In this document: in pieces, positions 10,304 through 22,200 of the stretch
How positions within the stretch are numbered: position 1 is the stretch's first letter
Layout: the number at the start of each line of letters is the position of its first letter
From: Aquila chrysaetos chrysaetos
Lineage: Eukaryota > Chordata > Aves > Accipitriformes > Accipitridae
NCBI RefSeq assembly: GCF_900496995.4
Contig: NC_044014.1
Location: forward strand, 6,770,001-6,834,000
Length of the DNA stretch: 64,000 bases
Reading direction: 5' to 3'
Notes under the pieces: model-generated
The model's input: only the letters and a program-made list of their open reading frames with translations
What the model was told of the DNA's origin: nothing
The model's database searches: none
Made by a program: the position numbers and the translations under genes

Positions 10304-13300
10304 AAAGCCAGGGAAAGTTCCATACCCCTTTGTTGCTAAATTCAGTGTATTTCTTTTACTGTTTTAAAACTAAGATACCCCCCCCCTTTTTTTAAAATTG
10401 ATTTTATATTTGTGAAGGCAGCTGAACAGCCCTGCAGACAGATCCTCTATCCACTGAGTAGATACAATAGTAGTAACACTTCAAAATTTGTTATATTTTC
10501 TTGCCTGCTCACCTCATTCCTGGAAAAGGTACCATTTCTCATTAGGAGAAGCTACTTATTTTCATGTGTGTTCAGTCTCTGGCCTTTTTACCGAGACTTC
10601 CAGCAATGTTACCAATTAGTGCAAATTCTAACAGTGATTTCTGTATTTGTTGTGGAACATGTCACAATACTGCACAGTCCTTGTATAGATGTTATATGTA
10701 AAGGACCAGAGATGAAGAACTCCATATTCCATGCTTAACTCTGAAATGTGAAGTGTGTCTTTACAGGTTGGTGCTGTTTGGCATTCTTTTCTGAAATATG
10801 CATGCCAAATGCACTTTTCTTTTTATAATCTGAAATTTAACCCGTGATCCTCTACTTCCGCTTGCTTTACAGTTTGCTGGTGCAGGGACATATGGATACT
10901 GAAGGCTGGATCTCTTCCTTCCTTTCATGCAGATTCCCAGCTTCTGGTGACAGCAGTGAAAATTCTGGTAGGCAACAACTGAACTAGCCTCTAATTTTTA
11001 CCCTCTTTATTTTTTTGAAGTTGCTTATTTATAAATTCTGGAAAGGTAGTTGACCGAGAATTGGTACATTCCACTGCTTTGTAACCAGCTTCTTGCCTGT
11101 CTTAAAATAACTCTTGCTTTGGATTACATTGGCTGGCATAGGATTACATTTGTATCTAGTATTACAAAGAGTGGACAGACCGTTCACATTCACACAGTGG
11201 TTCACAGGAGTGTAGACTGATACCATATAGAATACTGTGAAAGCGTTGTTTGTGTAGAGCTAGGAAATCCAAATCATCCAGTATAAAAGGCTCTTTCTTT
11301 GTGCAGCAAGGCTAATATATCTTAGTGTCATCCATTTATCTTTAAGCAAATGCTTTGTCTTAAGAGAAAAATAAACACCCTAGTTCATTTGGATACTCCT
11401 ACCCACATAAATAGAAGGTGAAAGTACCAATAAGATTATTGTATCTATTGCCAAAATGATTGTGTTCATATTTCATTAATGACTATATATCCAGAGAAAT
11501 TTGGATTTTGAGTCTTTATGTTAAGGCTCCAGGAAATCACACTTTGTCTGGTTAACTAGGTCTTCAACCTGTATTCTACAGCCAGCACTACTAAGCTCAG
11601 ATTAGCTTTTTCTAAAGGCCTCCTTTACCCAAGCAGCCCAAAAGGGCTGGATTTGTTTCTGTCAAGAAAAACTATGTTATTGATCAATATTAGCTTCTGC
11701 AACAAAACCAAAGATTGACCTGATATTAAATGTTTACAGCTAATGATTTAGATTTTAGTTTCGTAAGACACCTGCATTTCATGACTTGGACACAACAGGA
11801 CCAAAAGCACAGAAGTTACTGCCCACAACTAGTCCTTTACTCTCAGCCCATTTTACCCTCATGTGTGTGGAAGGGAAGTCTTATTTAAGTTCATGATGCA
11901 GTGGTCTTTTATTTGGTTACCTGCATATTTTTTGAAAATCAATACATGCACATCTAAGGAGGGAGATTGAAAACCAAGGAAATTAAAATATTCTCATCAG
12001 CATAAACTTTGTCCTCTTCAGCAGCTATATGCCAGCCACCAGAAGCTTTATTATTATTTCAACTATCATTTTAAAAAGTAAAAAGTGCCATGTGATATCC
12101 TCACTGAGGATACTGAGACTAGGGCTTTCCTAAGCTGGCTTACATTGCTACTGGAGTGCAGGAGAATGACCTGCCTCTACAAACTGTGCTGTGTTGCTCT
12201 CCTGCCTTCTGGGTGGAGTTTTGCTTGTATTCCTTTCCTTCCCCAACTTACCTGCAAACACAGCTGAGCTAACATGAAGTTGGAAGTAAAACATATTCCA
12301 GATAAAGGGCTTGTACTTCCCACCAGAGACAGGGAGATATCTGACACTGGAGAGTGCCACAGTTTTGTCTCAGTATGCTCTTGGGGGCAATGTAACTATC
12401 TGCTGCACCTTCCTCAGGGTATAATTTGGCTGTATGTAAATAGTCAAAATGCTATATTTATAGGAAACACAATGCCTCGCTGCTGCGATAGTTTAAATAT
12501 AGAGAACAGGCCACTACTGGCATTTAAAATATCACTAGGTGGACAAGATAGTGCAATCAGAAAATAGCCTAAGCTTTTACTGTGATTCTGTGTACACGCT
12601 TTTCATAACCCTCTTGCTACTTTTAAATGAATTGAAACGGTCTCTTTCACTGACTTGGGCATTATTTGCTTCTTCAATAAATCAAATGCTTGACATTAAC
12701 TCAAAATGAGTAACAGGCAGCTTTATTTTTTTCCTGATGAAAATCTTTAGGGTATTTTCATTTTTTAAAATGGGTACTGCAAATGCAGCATGTGTATTTG
12801 AACACCTTGTATTACACAGCACATTTGCCGTTTGTTGCATTGGCTGTATTTGAAAAGTAATGCGATGTACTATAACTCTTATCACTAGTATTAAAACCCT
12901 AATTACTTTCTATCTGAGTTTCAAAGCCAAGTTTCCAGTTAGTTACCCAGGGTCAAGCCACAGACCAGGTAGTACCATACTGAAGAAATGCAAGTTAATG
13001 AAGGCTCTTTTTCCTCTCCTCTGCCAGCTACCCACTTCATTGGTACCAATGCAAGGAAGCAAGCAGGCTCCACAAAGAGTAGGTCAGAAGCTTATGGGGA
13101 ATGGATGGGAATCTTCATCTGCCTCCTCCTTCACTACTCCCTCCTCCCAACCCATATCAAGAATTTGTAGCTATGCTGATGTGTCAAGACATATATGCTA
13201 GACTGGGTGCAGCTCACTCTTGAGCAACAGAGGAAACAGACTATGACTCAGAGCAACAGTCGTCCAGCTAGGCAGCTCCCGGGCAGCCAAATGTACTTTC

Positions 13301-14939
13301 CCTTATTAGGCCAGATCATGAAACCTTGCTTGATTTCAATTGGTACCTAATTCTGCAGTAGTATCACTGACTTTAATAATCAACTTTTAAAGTACCGCTT
13401 AGCAGAGTGTAACTCTACTCTAGCTTTGCCTCTTTAAAAAAAAAAACAAAACACAACAGTTGTAATTAAATTTGACTCCACCTACTCTGACCAACATTGA
13501 CTAGTATAACATGAATCAGGCTCCATTAGCAGCAGATGACATGTTTTAAAAGGATAGCACCTGTTTAACTTCCTGTAAATGGTATGTTTTTATGACTGTA
13601 ATCTGAATTTCCACATTGCCATCTCAGCTAATGAGGTGGTTTTGATAGGAATTACTTTAGTATGCTACTAAGAGAAACCAGAAAAAGATAGGGCCTCATA
13701 CCTCCCACAGACTTTGCTTATAGCTTAATTGTAAGAATCCGTAGCTGATTTTCCTCGATTTAGGTATTTTTGTTACATGACATCAGAGATGCATGTCCTC
13801 AACTGAAATGTAATCCTGGAGGAGCAATGTGTCACCGAAGTAAGTTCATACAAGAATTAAGCAGGCCGATGAACTTTCACACCTCTTCTGCTAGAATGTC
13901 TACAATGCTGCTCCAAAAGCTAGAGTAGCCAAATGGTTACAAGACATTGTGTATTCTTATCTTATCTGGTGGTGTTGACTATCAAAATGAAACTAAAAGC
14001 AGCATCAACCTTCTACCTACAACTAAGCACAGTCCACTGTCCAACTGTTATTTCAAAACACTTGTTGCATTACAATTTACATGCTCTATTGTCATTTTAA
14101 AATACCAGAAGAGTGACAGTTCTAGATGACCACTCTCAGCCTGCTTCTTAAAACCAGGTTTTCAGAAGGGTTTAAACATAATTTCCAATCTAATCTCATG
14201 ATTCAGAGTGCAATTCAATAACTAATCAATTGTCTTGAGCAGCTATATTAAAGTTTTCCTCCTATGCTCTAAACATATGCTATCAGGTAAAAAAGATCTG
14301 TTCATTTTACAAATACAACTCAAAGGTAACTTCTGGAGTTTGGTTAGACTCCTTCCTCCCTTGCACTCATTCTGTACTGGTCTGACTCTGCTGCTTTCAT
14401 TTTAGATAGATGTAGCTGAAGTATGGTTTATGTCCCTTGCTTAAGTGTAAGTTGCTAATCACTTAGAACAACCACTAAGTATTGCTTAAACTGTTCACAA
14501 AATGAGAGGACTACCTCTTAATCATATTAGCTCTATGAATACAAGGTGTGTTAGGCTGGAAATTCAGTAGTTGTTAATAAAAGACTAATGACTTTGCAGA
14601 ACAAGTTAAGATGCTGTAAAGTAAATTTCTGTAAGACAATAGCAGTAGGTACAGATTTCTTAATGTTATAAACACTTCTGCTAAATGGTGACTCCCACAG
14701 CGGGGGCGGGGGGAAGGAAGTGCTAAGCCAAATTCTTTCCTCAATCCACATATGTGATACAGCAATGACAGTAAAAGGAAGCAAGTGAATGGAGAATGGC
14801 ACATTTTGGTCTTGGTGAGAAAGCAGCTGTCAGACTTTAACTACAATGGTGTACTAAAAGAAATCTCCATGTTTAGAAGAGTGTATTTGAAACCAATTAC
14901 CGCCCTTACATTTCCAGCTTATAAAACCACAAGACTAAA
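10304..14939. other. Intergenic DNA downstream of BAG3
   Basis: No coding exon or RNA gene recognised. The run of C then T at 10378-10394 and the A-run at 13435-13446 are simple sequence. The frames at 12274-12567 and 12860-13201 have no family signature and no splice context that I trust. Confidence 0.5.
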
Positions 14940-15479
14940 TTAGGCTTCTATATTATTTTATTTCCCTCTTAAAATATAGCATCGAAGTCCTGCACACATA
15001 TAAATATCCCTACATTTTCTTACACACTTTCTATCCATCATTACTTAAAGTGCCCAACTGTGAACATTAAAAATAAAAACATTACTGTTAAGAGTGGCTA
15101 TACTTATAGAAGGACTGGTATTCTGACAATGCAGGCCACTGATTTTACAAAAATCACCTGCAAAAGAATACACCCTAAACAACACGCATCAATATTAACC
15201 CTGAAGTATTTGTTTTGGTTTTTTTTCCACTCAGCTGATCTAAAAGTGATTACGGTACAGGGTTTATTTTTGAAACATGTCTTTTACATAGTGTAAGAAT
15301 AAAGGATAAATGCATTACTTTCTAACTCCCTCCTTCCCCCACAAAGTGTTTACTGTGTCCCAAGCTGCTATGTTGATTAAAAACCAGTTGAAAAGAGCTC
15401 TGGAAATGCATGCAACTTAAAATTCACTTAAACACACTTTAAGTTATAAAGTCTGAGAGATTTTAATTTCAGCACATGG
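14940..15479 (-). other. BAG3: BAG3 3' untranslated region (probable extent)
   Basis: This is the region after the BAG3 stop codon on the minus strand. Two AATAAA signals are present on that strand, at 15263-15268 (about 215 bases after the stop) and 14957-14962 (about 520 bases after). A GT-rich stretch follows the distal one. A 3' UTR of roughly 0.5 kb would fit what I recall of the human gene, so I prefer the distal site. The exact end is an estimate. Confidence 0.5.
14957..14962 (-). terminator. Candidate BAG3 polyadenylation signal (distal)
   Basis: AATAAA on the minus strand with a GT-rich element 25-40 bases further on. The alternative proximal signal is at 15263-15268. Confidence 0.45.
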
Positions 15480-16253
15480 CTACGGTTCAGTTGGATTATT
15501 AGATGTGTTTGTCGTGGTGGCGAGATTGGTAAACACTTCTTCCTTAGTTTCAGGCTGAGGTCTTTCCATTTTGGTTTCCTCTTTAGCATCTTTATTACTG
15601 GTATCTCCCTTGCTCTTGACTACCACAGGTTCAATCTCCATGATTTCCTGTGGTGGCTTAGGCTCTGGCAAATTTGGCTGAAGTCCATCAACTTCAACAG
15701 GTTCTGGGACATCTTCTGCTTTCTGTTCAAGTCTTTCCAAAATGTTCTGGACCTTCCTTACACCATCTCTCCTGGCCTGGCGCACATCCGCACGACCCTC
15801 AGGGTCCACTGAGTCTAGAGCTAGCAACTCTTTGGTCAAATACTCTTCAATCATCAAGTATTTTTTGTCAGTTTTCTTGCCTTCAAAGGAGTCGACTGCC
15901 TGCTCAAGCATTTGTACTTTCTCCAGAATTGCCTCCACTTTCAAAACACCAGGATGCTTTTGAGGTTCTCCTGTTTCCACTGTCTTCGGTGTCACTGCTT
16001 CTTCAGGAGGAGGCCTTTCCTGTGGAGGAACAATCTTAGCTGGGCAGGGAATCTTTTTATCAGCTTTCTCTGCCATGGCTGGAGGCTTCTGGGGTGGTAG
16101 TTTAAGATCTGGTTCCTGGTGGGTGACCTGAATTGGAATACATTGTGATGGCACTTCAGTTTCAGGTGGTGGGACTGCCTTGTTTTCAGGTTTGATTTCA
16201 GGCGGTGGGGATGGTCTTGGTGGCTCTTGAGGTGGGACTTGTTGCTGAGAAAC
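15480..16253 (-). CDS. BAG3: BAG3 exon 4: proline-rich region, BAG domain, C-terminus
   Basis: The acceptor CACCAG precedes GTTTCTCAG at 16253, and the frame is open to TAG at 15482-15480. It encodes residues 308-564: a PxxP-rich linker including CIPIQV (345-350, equivalent to a third IPV-like site in human), then the three-helix BAG domain with the segments [29 protein letters not shown] and [17 protein letters not shown]. An acidic, less conserved tail follows. The domain contacts the HSP70 ATPase domain. Confidence 0.96.
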   Translation of the reverse strand, partial: VSQQQVPPQEPPRPSPPPEIKPENKAVPPPETEVPSQCIPIQVTHQEPDLKLPPQKPPAMAEKADKKIPCPAKIVPPQERPPPEEAVTPKTVETGEPQKHPGVLKVEAILEKVQMLEQAVDSFEGKKTDKKYLMIEEYLTKELLALDSVDPEGRADVRQARRDGVRKVQNILERLEQKAEDVPEPVEVDGLQPNLPEPKPPQEIMEIEPVVVKSKGDTSNKDAKEETKMERPQPETKEEVFTNLATTTNTSNNPTEP

Positions 16254-19200
16254 CTGGTGAGCAAGGCAAGTTTGTGTTGAGACACAGTGAACAATGCTCC
16301 TTATTTCGTTCTAAAGAAGAAGAAAGAACCTAACATCCAATTTTCTGTACTTCTAAAGTGCACTTTTTCACATGCCAGACAATTAATCTTTCCTGTGCAT
16401 TGCTGAATTTTACCATTTTAAAATAGGAAAAAAAAGCACTGTGCTGAAGAGTTCAGTTATTGTTTTCAAGCTATTGCAGATTACAAGCACCAATTGACTC
16501 TCAAAAGACATTAAACTTCAACCCACCAAACCCTGCCCATGCTCACTAAGATCAGCCCTACAAGCGGTTTTATAAGATAGGACCTTAGAACAAAGCCCTC
16601 ACCTGACATAAGTCAGTAAGATTTGCTGCAGCAGTGTCAAGATTTCATCCTCAGCATGTCACTAACTGAGAGCTGGTGTTTCTTGAAAAGCCAACTACTT
16701 GCTGGGTTTTAATCACATTTTAGGCTATTCTCATCCCGTTCCTGTTTTCAGGACACTCTTTTTTGCTAGTGCTTATTTTTACTGATTTTATCTTTAGAGT
16801 ACTTACATGCAGAGGTTACTATGTCAATCTTATTACCCTGTAGCGATTAGAGACTATGCCTAGGATTACTACAGATCTAACAATCCTCAAATCAGAAATC
16901 TCTTGAAATTTGAGATTAGTCTTGAAATCTTAGCAGAAAACTGGATCAAGATTGAATCCAGAAAACTGGATTCAAGAGTTCTGTATTTTCCTTCCCCTGC
17001 CAGCCCCTTATTTGTGCACATACACAGTGATTTTGGAAAGGTACTAGATCAACTCTCATGGATTTAGATGGCTGAAGTAAAATACCTAATTTTGTATTTA
17101 AACGAAGTAAGTAAATGGCCTGCACTGACAATCTGTTACTGCTTTACCCATTAAATATAAAATTTTATTAGGGAGGTCAAATTCTCACCCATAAAAATAA
17201 ATTAGCATTATAACCTAGAATATGCCATTGAATCTTAAGTCTTCATGGTTTTGTCCTAGCACCTGGGTTTTCAAAAATACTAACCTAATTCTGCTCCTGT
17301 CATTTTCAATGGGAAATCTCTCCAGAGAGAAAAATCAAGGCTTGTTTTTATACATAGCCCCTTCCACACACTCACAGTTGTCAAATTCCCCGTAGTCTTA
17401 ACTGTAGTTTTACTTAAGAATTTTAATTTGGAAAAAATGTTCAATGAGCAACATGTTCTATGAGCAAGAGCATGCTTCATGTAGGAAGAATAACAAGCTC
17501 CAAGACTAGATTTTGCTGATCTTTTTTCTTCATAACTAAAATTAATTTGTGCATCTGATGCTATCCTAAATGGTTCTGAGACATCAATGAGGTGTGTTTA
17601 CATAGATGCCACAAATCCCATGGACCTGATTTTCTTCTCACAAACATAATGCAACATCAGTGACCTCAGTATAATTACACCAAATTATACTCTGATGAGA
17701 GGAAAATCAAATCGTGTGTTAAATCATATTTCAGTGATCCAAAGACTCCATAATCATGATAGGTGGAAAGGCAACTTGCTGCTAAGATTATCTCAGTATC
17801 TCCCAGTTTGTTTAAATCTGGAAATGGAGACTGCTTTACGTGCTTTCATGTACCTGTTAGTACAAGCTAATTTTTCAGCTCTAGCCACACTGAACAGAAT
17901 ACCTGGCAGGTAATTCCCTTCGCCATTCTACATACCTGGGGTCTGTCTACGACTGTCTGCACTCTGATGGGAGCTGGGGGCTGCATCTGGGTGGTCACTC
18001 TGGCCGGTGAACTTTCACGGCTCGATGAGCCTCTCTGAGACACTCTGAAGGGAGACTGCGCTCGTGTTGTCTTAGGCTCCCTCTCATCTGGTTGAATTCT
18101 GTGAAACACTGGCTGGTGGGCTTGGTATTCACTCTGCTGGGCAGGGTAGTGTGTCTTCTGTGCCTGATGGTAGACTTGCGTTGGTTGCCGTTGGATATTT
18201 TCATGGATCACGGGAATTGGAATATAACCGCGAGGAAGCTGATGGCCTCCTGCGTTGGGTCTGCCAGAGGACTGAGGGGAAACCGTTGGAGAATCAGAAG
18301 CTCCAGGAGATTGAGGCTGCCACGAAAACAAAATCTATTATTAAATTTTAACCATTTTGTGCTCACAGTACTTTTCATTTCCAAAGAGAAAACAAGGAGA
18401 TGGTCATAGAAACTGAACTCATATTTCCGTCATGCACAGGATCCACTTCCTTGTTTTTTTGGCCAAGGGCCTCACTAGACAAACCACAGAAGTTGAGAGC
18501 GCATCATTATAGCAAGTAGAAACCTGAGCTACAGCATTCCCAGCCCTCAAATAAGCAGGGAGTGGATGCTCAGTCAGAATGTTTGCTGCTTTTGCATAGC
18601 TGTTCCTGTCTAAACCTGTTAAATTTGAGGTAAAATAAAGTTAAGCAAACAAATTATATGCTGGAGACAAAAAACAAACCCCTAACAGAGGCACACATTT
18701 AGAATTCTGATTCTGGTCACACTAATAGATTTTGTTTGGTTTGGTTTTTAAATCATGTAATTAATTCGGTAGCAGGCTATGGCAATGCACATATGGCTAA
18801 TGCCCCCTTTTCCCTCCTAAGACCTTCTAACACCTTAGCCCCTTGGCACCAGCAGCAAGAGCTGCACTAGCTTAGACCTGCTGTTAGCAGAAGCAAGCAT
18901 CGGGCTCGCTGCAGAATCCAGTTTCTGGCGTGTTCCACGTTGTAGGGCTGTAGTTTGGGGAAAGGCAGTTTGTTTGTTCACAGCTCCCTCCCACCTCCTG
19001 CTATGCCAATCCATCACCTCACCTACTTTGCACCAACTCTAGCAGCTGTCAGGCTATTCTCTGACCAGTTTCACTCACTAAGTAAGAGGAAAAAAACCTG
19101 ATTTCCTGATGGGTTTGTTACACAGCTCAGTGAAAGGCCAGGTCAGACTGGAGCTGGCAGAGGAGAAGGCAGGATAACACAGCCAGAAGACAAGAGAAGG

Positions 19201-22200
19201 GAAGGCAAGGCAAGGCAGGAAGGGGACCAAGACCCCTCTTTTGGTGCTGGTGAACCGCTCAGCTGCCCATGAAACAGCAGCCTTAATAAATAAGTAAATG
19301 CTAGTTTGTATCATGGTACCCATCGCTGCCACTACTGGTGGCCTTGTTGACATAGGGTTTAAAGGCACAATCACAGGCTCTGGTCAGTCGATACCCACAC
19401 TGCACTGCCTAAGTTTGTAACAGTAAGTTCTGAGGTCCTCAGTAGTTATCTCAGAGGACTGCATTCGGTAAGAGGCACAGGAGACATGTTCCTGAAGCCA
19501 CTCTGTGTACAAAGCTGTACGGTGTTGGGAGATGAAAAGCTGAGCCCTTTGTCCTGGTACTGCATGGACAAGGCATTATTAGTCAAGACAGCTGAGAAAC
19601 CTGCTAACAGAATTTTAATTATGTTGTTCAGACTCTGAACAGGTTTCAGAGAAAGCCACCACTGCTGAATTACAGACCTGATGATATATTTTCAGCTTGG
19701 TGAAGGCTGAATTTCCTTGCTCATCTTATTTGAATAAAAATGAGGTTGATAATTCCATATACTACCAGAATACCAATTCTTCTAATTCTCTAGAGAGAAC
19801 AGGCAAACCAAAATCCCACTTTCTGAGACAAAGCAAGCAGGGTGATTTCTTTTTTAAAAAAAAAAAAAAAAAGTTCATAGTTTGGAAGTATTTTAACATG
19901 CCACTGAATGACAAAAATACTTTACAATTCACTTTTAAAGCTGTATATATGTAAATCTACACAGTTAATACAACTGAAGTATTGAATTGGAAAGCAAAGA
20001 TCACAGCAGTACAGCTTATAAAATGGCCTGGGCTATTAGCTAACTGGCCACTCCATTTTTTTTCCTCTCCCGCTTTGTTCACTTCAGTTTCTGACTCATG
20101 GTGCAGAACACAAGAGACTTACCTGTATCCTCCGCTTCTGGTGGAACCAGAACAAACCCTAAAACAATCCTCCCCTGCTGCAGGACCTGCACGGCTCAGA
20201 GGCTCCCTTTCCGCAGAAGCCATTTACATGCATTTGTTTCTGCAGAACCATTCCAGAATGAAAGCGGGCGATGCTAAAAACATTACGTATTTATGCTGCC
20301 GTGACTGTGCACTTTTGCATTTTAATACTCTGGAAGTATTGGGAAAATGTAATCCTGTGGCAAGTTCGGCTTTCTGAAGGATAAACTACCCGTGTGACAT
20401 TCAGGTCATAAATGCTGCGAAGACCAATGCAAACACACCCCAGCAACACTGACAAGTTACCTCGGGTCCGTGTGTGGCCGGCGCTTGGGCTGCTGCAGCT
20501 GCCGTTGTCTGTCCACATTGTTTATCTGTCTGAGAAGCCTCCGTCGGTCCCCGTGGAGGGGACTCGGGGCCGACATAGGCCCCCCTTAGAGGTGGCTGTG
20601 CCTGCACCGTGGTAGGCACGGCTTCTGTCTTGTATCGCTGCACACCAGGCTGCGGAGCAGAAAAGCACGGGTGCTGCTGTCTGCCATCGATGCCCTCGTG
20701 GATGACGGGAATAGGGATATAACCAGCCCGGAGCTTGGGGTATCCCACGTTTCCTTCTCTTGCTTGTGGCTGCTTGGGGCTATCACGAGATGGACCATTT
20801 GCTGATGACTGGCCTTCCTAGAAGTTAAAAACATCACATAGCACTTGCTGGTAGCTCAGCTCAATACACCTGGTGAGAAAAAGCTGCCTTACACGTCTGT
20901 CCTAAAAGCAGTATCAGCTGTGTATCAGAAGTTCAGACCCTCTTGGGTTCATGCAGGGCAGCTAATAGCAGGTGTTAACACTCCAGATCTGCAGGCAAGA
21001 GAAGAGAGTAAGCTAAAAAAAATCTCCTTATGTATGAGTCTTTCACCCTCACTTCTCACAAATACCAGCTTAAGGCTTTGAAATACCTGTCTAATTACAA
21101 CAGGGTTTCTGATTTTGCATGTAGCACTTGCATTTAGCCACCAGCCCACCCCCCTCAGATGGAGCTCCTCCAATTCAAACAAGCGCCTGTGGGACCGGAG
21201 ACATTTCCTTAGCACCTCTCAGAACCCACCCAGTGCTATAGATAACATCTGACAAAAAACTTTCAGGGAAGCCTAATCCCATCAGAAGCACGAGGTTTGC
21301 TGGTGGTGTTCTTCCCACTGGCTACCTAAAGAGTTACTAATGCTGCATACTGAGGGATATATTCACTTTCACCTACGGGAGGATCCAGTTCAGTAAAAAT
21401 CAGAGGAGAGAGAGAAGGGGGCAACAGGATAGCGTAACAAAGAGGAAAACACTGAAAAGCAAGAAAAAAAAAATCCCTGCATTGTCTGAGTATACTCACT
21501 GGACAATGTCAAAGCTCTGGCAAGGGTGGAAGTGGTTTGTACTAAGAGCCCTCACAAGTCCTCTAGTAAGTTCTTCCTGCATCGGTCGTTCTATTTTGAG
21601 GCCCTGCGAGGGCCAAGTTCCAGATGTATCTCTAAGTCAGATCATATAACAAGCACCTCTGTCATTCAGAGGGTAATGTCATTATTCAGTAAGAGGAGAA
21701 TTTAATAAGGGGACATATGGTGCAAGTGTTGGAAACCCTATTTTTAAAGAGGTGTTTAAGCTGCAAAAATATTTAATGTCACTTCTGTACACATTAATAT
21801 ACTAATTCATTAAGAATTAACTTTTCTACCAACCAGATTTTGAGTGTTCTTCCTATATGACAGTATCCCCTTAAAAAGTAATTTCTGAGAATTCCTGTGA
21901 GCAATGATACTGCAGAGAATAAAGGCTATTATTTAGGTAAGTTAATAAAATAAAGATAACAAGTACTGAAAGGAACAAGTTCAAAGTCAGAGGGCCTGAT
22001 GTTGCCCTTCCTTTTACTCATTAAAAAGCCCTTCACAAACAAAGGAAAAATTCTGAAAGAGGCATAGAGGAGAGCCAGGCCTAGAAAGTTCGCACAGAGA
22101 AGTAATTTGAAGTTGGCTTTTCCAGTTGCAGAACAAGGATGATCTCATGCCAAGGTCTGCACTGGGATCCACCGGTGACAGATGAGTCATTTTAAATTCA

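Noticed and set aside
1..14900. Searched for INPP5F exons expected downstream of BAG3 by human gene order
   Set aside because: No matching coding segment recognised; in human the gap is tens of kilobases, so the gene probably starts left of the window.
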